NCBI GenBank assembly: GCA_001940645.1
Contig: MDVS01000036.1
Coordinates: 1 to 33,893 of the forward strand
Reading direction: 5' to 3'
DNA: 33,893 bases
Origin: Candidatus Heimdallarchaeota archaeon LC_3
Lineage (GTDB): Archaea; Asgardarchaeota; Heimdallarchaeia; Hodarchaeales; LC-3
Position 1 is the first letter of the stretch. Every line of letters starts with the position of its first letter. The position numbers and the translations under genes are program-made. Shown here one piece after another: positions 23,136 to 30,515 of the stretch. A model generated the notes under the pieces. That model saw nothing but the letters and a program-made list of their open reading frames with translations. It was not told the origin of the DNA and did not search any database.

Positions 23136-25097
23136 TTAAGACTTTCGCTTATTTTTAATTTTTGAAAGAACTCCAGCGATTAAGAATAATGCGAATATAC
23201 TCGTTTCGGTATTATATGTGGTCGTAGTAATGCTTCCATTATTGGTCGATTTTGAATCTTGCGTACTTCTGGAACTTTGAGTACTTGTCGATGGCAATTG
23301 AGTACCGGTGGATGACAACACACTAATATTTACTTCAATATTCATCAATGGTATTAAAGTAGTATTCCCTTCTGAATCGTTTATGTATATTCTTATCTTA
23401 ATCGTTAATGGATACTCGATTACCATAGGTTCTGACACATATGCAATTGTGTACCAAGACTGAACAAGATTCGCTGAATTCGTAATGGATACTTTGGGCC
23501 TACTGGAATTGAATTCTATAGTTTGCTGACTCATGGTCTTGTTTATCCATGTATTTCCATTATCCTCTGAATATTGTAGTTGAGCCCCAGTAATTTTTGA
23601 GGTTCCATATATAATTGCATTAATTGTAAAAGGAATTCCAACTTTAGGAGTACTTAGACCAATATATGCCATTGCAACTCTAATCTCGTCCAATCCTATC
23701 TGATCTAATACTCGGTTTTTATCAATCAATGGCCTCGTATCTAATTTTTTAATAGCATTTTGATCGGGAGGAGTAATAACCCGACCATAATAACTTGAAT
23801 CACCAATTCCATCATTATTATCATCCGTACCGGTATAAGAATCCCAATAATTCCCGTGTGTTCCATTATTAAAGATTACGAAATTTGACTGAAAATTTTC
23901 TATGCGAAAATTATTCGTGATGACCTCTATACTGTTGAGATAAAAAAGCAGGTTTGACACTCCGCTTATTAAGAGGAGATTCGTAGGTTCGAATCCGTTT
24001 TCTGGAGTTCTTCTAAATTCTGAAAACCTATTCCTTGTAATCACGAAATCTTGTCCAGAGGTGACAGCATTAATCGCTCCTCGACCTGTCTGAGTGAATA
24101 AATTATCAAAAACAAGTGAAGTTCTACTATTAGCAAAGGAAAGATCATCGTATAAGGACAATATAAAACTATTATTTCTTACAAAATTGTAATCAGAACT
24201 TTCAAAATAGAGTGCTGAGGATCTAGCTTTCAAGAAAGTATTATTCTCTACGAAATTTTCATTCGTTTGATAATAATAGACTCCACCGTATCCAAGATCA
24301 GCAAAGACATTATCTTTAAGTCTCGTTGTGGTACTTCCTTTAAAATATGCTCCAAATTCTGAATCTGTAAACAAATTTCCTATTAGTTGAATGTCATTGG
24401 AATTAGTGATTTCTACTCCTGTCGAGGTGTTATTGAACCAGCTATTCTGAATAGTAATATTGTTTGCATCTTCAATGACCATAGATTGCCATCTTGAAGG
24501 ATGGGTAGGCAGACTGATTTTTATATTATTAATCGCTACTCCTTCACATCCAATTAATTTAATTAAAATACCACTGGAATAAAGGCTATCTGTCGAATTA
24601 CTTATGTCGATATAGGAAACATTTTTTATTATTGCATTATCCCCTACAATGATCAATCCAGGGGAGATATAAGAATTTTTCCCAAATCCCGCATAATTCA
24701 AAGAAGAATCTTCAAAGGTAAATTGGCCGCCTTGAGATATGGTTATATTATATCCGAATCCTAATTTAGAAGTTATTAGACTATTATTTGTAATATTTAA
24801 CTTTCCTCCAGACTCTGTGAGCATATAAAACTCTCCATCATATCCAGAATCGAAAATAAGAGTAGAATTGAAAATCATAAACTCTCCACCACTTAGGACT
24901 CTTATAGATTTATTTATTAATAATGTTTGATCTTTAATGGTCGTTTTATTGTCTATTAGCCAATCATCAGCAGATCCGACAAGGATATTTTCGCGAATCG
25001 ATGGTTTCACATTAATTAGACCAGTTGCTGACAACATAAACGATGTTGCGATCATTATCACACTTATACAAAAAAATATTTTATTTTTATTCTTCAT
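23136..25097 (-). CDS. NosD-like right-handed beta-helix surface protein
   Basis: A 653-aa exported protein. ATG at 25097 follows GGAGGGATTCA, a strong ribosome site. Residues 1-27 form a signal peptide. Residues about 45-410 are parallel beta-helix repeats with the Asn ladder typical of NosD/PbH1 proteins (NNITIQNSWFNNTSTGVEI, NENFVENNTFLKARSSALYF). The family landmark GNYWDSYTGTDDNNDGIGD follows at about residues 410-430. A beta-sandwich (about 465-600) precedes a Ser/Thr-rich linker and a tail of hydrophobic helix (IFALFLIAGVL) plus KNKRKS, a CTERM-like anchor. It is probably a glycosylated cell-surface protein binding polysaccharide or metal; that is inference. It is flanked on both sides by broken GIY-YIG copies. 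Confidence 0.75.
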   Translation of the reverse strand: MKNKNKIFFCISVIMIATSFMLSATGLINVKPSIRENILVGSADDWLIDNKTTIKDQTLLINKSIRVLSGGEFMIFNSTLIFDSGYDGEFYMLTESGGKLNITNNSLITSKLGFGYNITISQGGQFTFEDSSLNYAGFGKNSYISPGLIIVGDNAIIKNVSYIDISNSTDSLYSSGILIKLIGCEGVAINNIKISLPTHPSRWQSMVIEDANNITIQNSWFNNTSTGVEITNSNDIQLIGNLFTDSEFGAYFKGSTTTRLKDNVFADLGYGGVYYYQTNENFVENNTFLKARSSALYFESSDYNFVRNNSFILSLYDDLSFANSRTSLVFDNLFTQTGRGAINAVTSGQDFVITRNRFSEFRRTPENGFEPTNLLLISGVSNLLFYLNSIEVITNNFRIENFQSNFVIFNNGTHGNYWDSYTGTDDNNDGIGDSSYYGRVITPPDQNAIKKLDTRPLIDKNRVLDQIGLDEIRVAMAYIGLSTPKVGIPFTINAIIYGTSKITGAQLQYSEDNGNTWINKTMSQQTIEFNSSRPKVSITNSANLVQSWYTIAYVSEPMVIEYPLTIKIRIYINDSEGNTTLIPLMNIEVNISVLSSTGTQLPSTSTQSSRSTQDSKSTNNGSITTTTYNTETSIFALFLIAGVLSKIKNKRKS

Positions 25098-25287
25098 TGA
25101 ATCCCTCCAGTCATTTTCTAAACTGAAACTGTTACTTTATATAATCCGAATTCTGGAGTAAAGATTTAGAATAATTCACTAGTACTTGAGATTATGGTTA
25201 GATATCCCATTAAAATTCTATTAAAATTATATGAAATAATACTTTTTAAGATGATTATTTCATTTCCAGAATAAGGTAGTCTTGAAA

Positions 25288-25620
25288 ATGTCTATAAATA
25301 ATGAGTGGTCTGATTGGGGTCCAATAAATTCGGATATTAATAATAAATTTTCTGCTGTCTATGAAATTAGATTAAAATACTCAAATCAAGGAATTCAACG
25401 TTGGCTAAAAGAAGATAGTGAAGGAATACTCTGTATAGGCAAAACAAAAAATTTGAAGAAAAGGATTAAACAATTTAAAGCGACTTTAACGAAAAAATCA
25501 TAGCACAGTGAAGCCAGAACTTTAAATATTATCTTCAATGAGTCAAAGTATTTTAAATCTAAATATTCCATTGAAACTTCAGTAAGTCTTATTCATAATC
25601 TCGAAATGAGATACAGAAAA
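25288..25620 (+). pseudogene. GIY-YIG-like nuclease domain gene, copy 2, broken by TAG
   Basis: From ATG 25288: MSINNEWSDWGPINSDI, AVYEIRL, GILCIGKTKNLKKRIKQF, then TAG at 25501-25503 where copy 1 has CAA (Gln). It continues HSEARTLNIIFNESKYFKS and IETSVSLIHNLEMRY. The frame runs on into DNA that belongs to the inverted propeller-gene fragment, so its true 3' end is lost near 25620-25650. Copy 1 and copy 2 are broken at different codons, so they decayed independently after duplication. Confidence 0.6.
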
Positions 25621-25654
25621 TTCGATTCTATTTCTGGAGCGACTCGCGGTGAAA

Positions 25655-25805
25655 GAAATAGGATAATTGTTAAAGCAAATACAGTTATTATTCCTAGCAC
25701 TGCTACTTCTATTATTACATAAATTCGTGATTGATTGCTGTAATTACTTACATGATTCGAAAATATTAGTAATATCATTCCTAAAGGTAAGAATCTTAAG
25801 AAATT
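25655..25805 (-). pseudogene. Fragment of the YIP1-like C-terminus of the 834-aa protein gene
   Basis: The minus strand reads LRFLPLGMILLIFSNHVSNY, SNQS and then VIIEVAVLGIITVFALTI, nearly the same as residues about 775-825 of the propeller protein encoded at 15479-17983. Homology stops at both sides: the end near 25655 meets the GIY-YIG copy, and the end near 25805 switches frame into unrelated lysine/glutamate-rich coding-like sequence. It is an isolated 150-base scrap of a paralog. Confidence 0.6.
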
Positions 25806-26247
25806 TTGTAGATTTTTCTTCCTTATCGTTTTTTGTTTCTTCTCCTTTGGATAAGCCCTTTATTATATTATCTCCTGAAGAGTCAACTGATTGAAAAAAT
25901 AAAAAAAATCAAATAAAATAAAACAGCTGCCTTTTAAATAGCTCTGGTTATAAAAATTCATAAAAGACAAAAGAATTCTCTTTTCGGTAAATTAATGAAA
26001 TCACCTTTAATTTTAGAAAAACAATAGAAAAACATATGAAATCATTGAAATGTGTGATTATATTTTTCATCAGTCCATTTTTATACTATTAAAGAGAAAA
26101 GAATATGATGAATTGGATTGATGAATGATAAAAATTGATAACAATAGTTTCTACCAGAAGTAATTTTTCTTGTAAGATATTTTTGTCTTAGAACTATAAA
26201 TTAGCTAAAAGCTTAAGTTTTCTTGTCTTTTATTAAATTTAACTAAC
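25806..26247 (+). other. Intergenic, nothing certain
   Basis: Bases 25806-25890 on the minus strand read as a charged peptide (VDSSGDNIIKGLSKGEETKN…) that may be a scrap of a soluble linker from the same lost gene. The remaining about 350 bases are AT-rich without a convincing frame. Confidence 0.3.
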
Positions 26248-26255
26248 CTTATAAG
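26248..26255 (+). promoter_or_regulatory. TATA box for the GTPase-CHAT cassette
   Basis: CTTATAAG centred about 37 bases before the ATG at 26289, consistent with a short leader that includes the GAGG at 26268-26271. Confidence 0.4.
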
Positions 26256-26288
26256 TAGGTCAAAATTGAGGAATTACGGTATAAAAAA

Positions 26289-26825
26289 ATGGTTGTTTTC
26301 CTAATTCAACAAAACGAGGGATTCAGTAAATCAATCATTTCTGATATTCAATATTATGAAATGGTAATTATTTTTGAATTTGAGCCTAAAACAGTTACAA
26401 TTGTTTTGAATAAACAATTAACTACAAGTGCAAACATATTAAGAATATTAAGAAAAACTATTAAAAAATTGGATCGAGAAATTAAAATACGGGACGTATT
26501 TAGCGATCAAAGGAATGAATATCTAGATAATAATATCCTCGGAAAAGAATGGGTGTATAGTAATTATGACTTGGAGGATTCTAATGAGCAATCATCAGAG
26601 TTTATAAAGTTAATTGAATATAATTTATCAATAATAAAAGAGCAGAATCTTAAAAATATCAATAAATCTAAAAAAGAAGTTATTTCAGGAAAAAATGAAA
26701 ACGGATCACCTTTAGTTGAAGATCGAGTATTGGATAATATTGACATAATAGATATTTTAGAAGAAGTAGACAAATTATTAAAGCCTTTATCCGATGATGA
26801 CAAAGAAATAGTGAGGAATTTTTAA
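26289..26825 (+). CDS. Unknown 178-aa protein, first gene of the GTPase-CHAT cassette
   Basis: A soluble 178-aa protein. The N-terminal about 75 residues form beta strands then a helix (YEMVIIFEFEPKTVTIVLNK, ILRILRKTIKKLDREIKI). The middle is polar with a helix (SSEFIKLIEYNLSIIKEQ). The C-terminus is acidic and helical (DNIDIIDILEEVDKLLKPLS). No family recognised. Its stop is 26 bases before the ATG of the Rab-like GTPase-CHAT gene on the same strand, so the two are very probably co-transcribed. A regulator or partner of the GTPase is the natural guess, from position alone. Confidence 0.6.
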   Translation: MVVFLIQQNEGFSKSIISDIQYYEMVIIFEFEPKTVTIVLNKQLTTSANILRILRKTIKKLDREIKIRDVFSDQRNEYLDNNILGKEWVYSNYDLEDSNEQSSEFIKLIEYNLSIIKEQNLKNINKSKKEVISGKNENGSPLVEDRVLDNIDIIDILEEVDKLLKPLSDDDKEIVRNF

Positions 26826-26851
26826 TTATTTACTTATAATGGGAAAATTTT

Positions 26852-29587
26852 ATGTTTTTAATGAAAATTTGTCTACTCGGAGATGGTGCTGTCGGAAAAA
26901 CAGCGTTGAGAGAAAATTATCTAGGAAAAAATTTTTCTTCTGCTTATTTAATGACTATCGGGGCAGATTATGCTGTAGCAAAAGTAGAACTGTCAAACAA
27001 AAAAATTGCAAAATTTCAAATTTGGGATTTAGCTGGTCAAGAACGGTTTAACTCTGTTAGATCATTGTACTATGCGGGATCTCATGGGGCAATTATGATA
27101 TTTGATGTTACTCGCCAATATACGTTCACTAACTTGGAAGGATGGTTAAAAGAACTTAAAAAAAACTTACGCAGTGGATTGGTTCCAATTATCTTATTAG
27201 GCAATAAAATTGATCTCAGAGATATTGAAGATTCAAATCATTTAGTTTATACCCAAGGAGTTCAATTAGCCAAAAAATTATCTGAAAGCTATTCAGGGGA
27301 ATCATTCAGTATTAAATATATGGAAACATCTGCTAAAACTGGCGAAAATGTTAAAAAAGCATTTACTTTATTAGCAGATTCTATTGCTGCTGAATCAATT
27401 ACATTCAGTGACTTAGAAGATGAGAGAGAGAATCAAATAGAATACCATACAAATATTATTATTGAGAACATTTTTGGTCTAGTAACTTCATTAGAAAATT
27501 ATCTTAAATCAAAATTTAGGCTTAAAGAGGGATCACTAAAATGGGATGTTAAAAAAATTGAAATTCTTTTGTTAATATCTGAAAACAAGACTGATTTTTT
27601 ATTCTTTCTTGATACAAAGAATTTAGAGTTCGCTTTTTACGATTTTCAAGCACCTGAAGAAAAAATTATACTTTTAAGATTAATTATTACTTTAGCAGAA
27701 CAATTTGAGGATTGGTCAACAAATTATTATGAAAGAGGATTTCAGCTCTGGATATACCTTCTACTAGAATTTCTATTACTTAAAGCATTTTCTGAATCAT
27801 TAAATGTTGATAATGAAGATAAAGATGTGAAAATCTTTAGACCAGAGGAACATATTAAAATTTTAATAAAATGCTATTATTTCTTTAAACAAAAAAATTC
27901 AAAAAGAAGTAAGACTCTTGAACTAATATTAATCATGGTTAAGGAATTTTTATCCTATAATATAAAAGATACCGTGCAAAATGAAAAATTCAACAATATT
28001 GAGTTATTTCAAATATATGAGGAAATAACTGAGAATAGAGATATTGATGTTAAAACAGTAATTAATGAAATAAAAGACTATGCAAAAGATGGACATATTT
28101 CAAGGTTTAAGAGCTTTAAACAATTATTTGTTGAAGGAAGATTAGATTTTGTTTTCAATGAAACTCAAAAAGAAGCTTTTTTTCATCTACTAAAAGGATT
28201 CAAATCATTAATCTCACCTATCCATATTAAATTCAGTCATATTTTAAGAAATTACCTCCTAAAAGACGAGATAATTGAAATTGAATTACAAATTGAAAAT
28301 ACTGGAAATTTAAGTCGTATGCTAGAAATTCAATTAAAAGTCCTCTTCCTTGGTGATGACAAGCTTAGTCTTATTTTTAATGAATTCTCTAGAAATATTA
28401 ATATTAAAGAAAATGACACTAATATTACCCTCGAAAAAATTAAACCAAAGGGAAAGGGACTGCATATTCTTCAACTTTCAACATGTGATGTTAAGAATAA
28501 TTATTTTCAATACCATCAAGCTATAGTATCTTATCGCGGAGATTTTGAATTTAAACACAGCACAACTATTCAGGAACAAGTGAAAGGAATATGGAGCAAA
28601 AATTTAGAGAATCCTCCAGAATTTGATTTATTAGAATCATTTGTAAAAAGTGAAATCTTGAAATTTTACGATTTAATAATCAAGAAAAATGAGAATTTGG
28701 ATTCGGTTTATCAAATGCAAATTGCTCTCATCTTTCATTTTTTCTTTCTTACTGAAAACGATGAAATTCGATCAGAATCAATAATAAAATCTTTTAGTGA
28801 GCATTATAAGGTTGATTCTGAATATTTAACCGTAGCTTTAACGCTCATAAAATATAAATTGAGTAAAAATTTTTTTAGCCCCAAATATGAGATAGAATAC
28901 TTACTTTGTAAATTAGGAATAATAATAGAAGATCTAGTAAAAAATCCGCCAATAAAGAGCCCTAGTGATTCAAAAATCCAAATTATCAATGATTCATTAA
29001 AGATTCTGTTTGTAAAATCAAATCCAAGAGGAAAACCCTCTTTACGTATTGATACTGAAATAATCAAAATTAGAAAATGTATTAAGGGATTAGATTCCAA
29101 ATTTAGAGATAAAATTCAATTTGAGGTAAGATCAGCTACAAGAAATGATATTAACTTACTTTTAACTGAATTTAAACCTCAAATATTACACTTTACAGGA
29201 CATGGAGATTCACAAGGAAATCTCTATTTTTTTCGTCAAGAGGACGAAATGACAGATAAAATATCACAAGATGAGTTCATCGGCTTATTAAAGACGTATA
29301 ATGACGTTATAAGATTAGTAGTGCTTAATGCGTGTGAAACATATACCCTTGCTGAAAATCTATCAAAGTATATAAATAATGTTGTAGCAATGAGCGAAGA
29401 AGTAGCTGATAATGACGCGATTGTATTTAGTGAAAATTTTTATCTTAGTATTTGCACTAACGAGAGCATTCTTACTAGTGTTGATAGAGCTAAAGGAGCC
29501 ATGACCATGATGAAAGCAGAGAGCAATATAGTAGAATTATTTTCTAAACCAAACATTGATCCTAAAAACCAAATCCTATTAAATTAA
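26852..29587 (+). CDS. Rab-like small GTPase fused to a CHAT (caspase-like) protease
   Basis: A 911-aa protein. Residues 1-180 are a complete Ras-superfamily G domain: P-loop GDGAVGKT (10-17), T35 in switch I, DLAGQE (59-64, with Q63), NKID (118-121) and TSAK (159-162). IGADYA, AGQERF and YYAGSHGA resemble RabF motifs. Residues about 190-450 are helical, about 455-580 form an Ig-like beta domain, and about 585-700 are helical again. Residues 717-911 are a CHAT protease with both dyad residues: H784 in HFTGHGD and C828 in LNACET. CHAT enzymes are caspase-like proteases of bacterial and archaeal conflict systems (for example Craspase and gasdermin-linked proteases). There is no lipidation motif. 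GTP-state control of proteolysis is inferred. ATG at 26852 places MKICLLGDG at the N-terminus. Confidence 0.85.
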   Translation: MFLMKICLLGDGAVGKTALRENYLGKNFSSAYLMTIGADYAVAKVELSNKKIAKFQIWDLAGQERFNSVRSLYYAGSHGAIMIFDVTRQYTFTNLEGWLKELKKNLRSGLVPIILLGNKIDLRDIEDSNHLVYTQGVQLAKKLSESYSGESFSIKYMETSAKTGENVKKAFTLLADSIAAESITFSDLEDERENQIEYHTNIIIENIFGLVTSLENYLKSKFRLKEGSLKWDVKKIEILLLISENKTDFLFFLDTKNLEFAFYDFQAPEEKIILLRLIITLAEQFEDWSTNYYERGFQLWIYLLLEFLLLKAFSESLNVDNEDKDVKIFRPEEHIKILIKCYYFFKQKNSKRSKTLELILIMVKEFLSYNIKDTVQNEKFNNIELFQIYEEITENRDIDVKTVINEIKDYAKDGHISRFKSFKQLFVEGRLDFVFNETQKEAFFHLLKGFKSLISPIHIKFSHILRNYLLKDEIIEIELQIENTGNLSRMLEIQLKVLFLGDDKLSLIFNEFSRNINIKENDTNITLEKIKPKGKGLHILQLSTCDVKNNYFQYHQAIVSYRGDFEFKHSTTIQEQVKGIWSKNLENPPEFDLLESFVKSEILKFYDLIIKKNENLDSVYQMQIALIFHFFFLTENDEIRSESIIKSFSEHYKVDSEYLTVALTLIKYKLSKNFFSPKYEIEYLLCKLGIIIEDLVKNPPIKSPSDSKIQIINDSLKILFVKSNPRGKPSLRIDTEIIKIRKCIKGLDSKFRDKIQFEVRSATRNDINLLLTEFKPQILHFTGHGDSQGNLYFFRQEDEMTDKISQDEFIGLLKTYNDVIRLVVLNACETYTLAENLSKYINNVVAMSEEVADNDAIVFSENFYLSICTNESILTSVDRAKGAMTMMKAESNIVELFSKPNIDPKNQILLN

Positions 29588-29628
29588 AACTTATAAATTC
29601 TAAAAAACTTTAAACATATATTAGAAAG

Positions 29629-29639
29629 TATATAAAAAT
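29629..29639 (+). promoter_or_regulatory. TATA-like box before the 108-aa gene
   Basis: GTATATAAAAA lies about 16-22 bases before the two candidate ATGs (29650 and 29656). This is slightly short of the usual distance and fits the second ATG better. It suggests the gene may have its own promoter besides read-through from the GTPase-CHAT gene. Confidence 0.35.
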
Positions 29640-29649
29640 TGATTTAATC

Positions 29650-29976
29650 ATGAGAATGAAACTTAAAATACCTGATGATGTATCAGAAGAAGAGGTAGTA
29701 TTGCTGATTAAAGCATTATCCAATGAGGACTCATTGATAAAAAATGCTGATCTTGCTAGAGGAGATGCTACTATTATATTAATAAGTACGATTGCTACGA
29801 GTTTACTAAGTAGCTTACTCTATGATACCATCAAAAAGGTATTATCTATTGCAAATACGAAACTTAAACGACACGATATCGAATTAACACTAAAAGATAA
29901 AAACAAAGAAATTAAGATTACAACAGAAACAGATAAAGAAATACAAAAAAAGCTCAAAAGCTTGGAATCATCATAA
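29650..29976 (+). CDS. Small protein resembling EACC1 conflict-system component
   Basis: A 108-aa protein (ATG at 29656 would give 106). Layout: charged N-terminal helix (EEEVVLLIKALSNEDSLI), a short turn with ARGD, a hydrophobic small-residue segment (TIILISTIATSLLSSLLYD), then a beta hairpin with alternating charge (DIELTLKDKNKEIKITTE) and a short helix. This order matches EACC1, a small protein often encoded beside CHAT, trypsin or caspase effectors in NTP-dependent conflict systems. The match is by pattern only. It lies 62 bases downstream of the GTPase-CHAT gene on the same strand. A small membrane-associated protein is the alternative. Confidence 0.5.
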   Translation: MRMKLKIPDDVSEEEVVLLIKALSNEDSLIKNADLARGDATIILISTIATSLLSSLLYDTIKKVLSIANTKLKRHDIELTLKDKNKEIKITTETDKEIQKKLKSLESS

Positions 29977-30109
29977 TAGTCATTTAAATCTTTAGTGCGA
30001 GCAATTTCCATAAAATAAGATTTCATAAATGATTTTTATTGAATCATACAAATTACTTCATTAAACGAATAGAAGTTTGAAATTTAAATTTTATCCCCTC
30101 AATTTCTGA

Positions 30110-30445
30110 CAATTAAAATCCTTAATAATATTTTGTGCTGGAAAGCTTGATTTTGCCTTTATGACTAATGATAATAAAGTTATGCTCATTGAGACAAAAT
30201 TCATTAATCATGAAAAGTCTGGAAAAACGGCAAAGAACCGAAGGAATAAAAAGCATCAGAAAGTTATTGATCAAGTTAAATGCTGGAAAGATGTTTTAAT
30301 CACTCGATACCAAGTACCTTCAGAACATGTAATTTGTAGTGTGTTCACTACTGATGTGATAACAGTTTGGAGAGCTGAAAAAGCTCAGATTTTAGGAAAT
30401 TATGTAAATATTTCAAAATTAAGAGAGTGGTTGTTAAAATCCTAA
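30110..30445 (+). pseudogene. C-terminal remnant of a PD-(D/E)XK nuclease
   Basis: The frame opens after a TGA at 30107-30109 without any start codon and reads FCAGKLDFAFMTNDNKV, then MLIETKF. LD (Asp at 30149-30151) with I-E-T-K 14 codons later is the PD-(D/E)XK catalytic core. An ATG at 30161 exists, but starting there would discard the Asp, so the gene is 5'-truncated. The C-terminal part (VIDQVKCWKDVL…ITVWRAE…) has the helix and strand order of the family. It probably came from a restriction-like or defence nuclease; the exact family is unknown. Confidence 0.55.
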
Positions 30446-30515
30446 CATTTACCTAGAAATCATTTTAACATTGAAATTTCCATTGCTCTTAATTCATTTT
30501 TATGGAAGGAATGGT

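Noticed and set aside
23970..24010. GGTTCGAATCC, a tRNA T-loop-like string on the plus strand
   Set aside because: The flanking bases do not form a T stem and no acceptor, D or anticodon arm fits. It lies within the beta-helix gene, where it encodes NGFEPTN.
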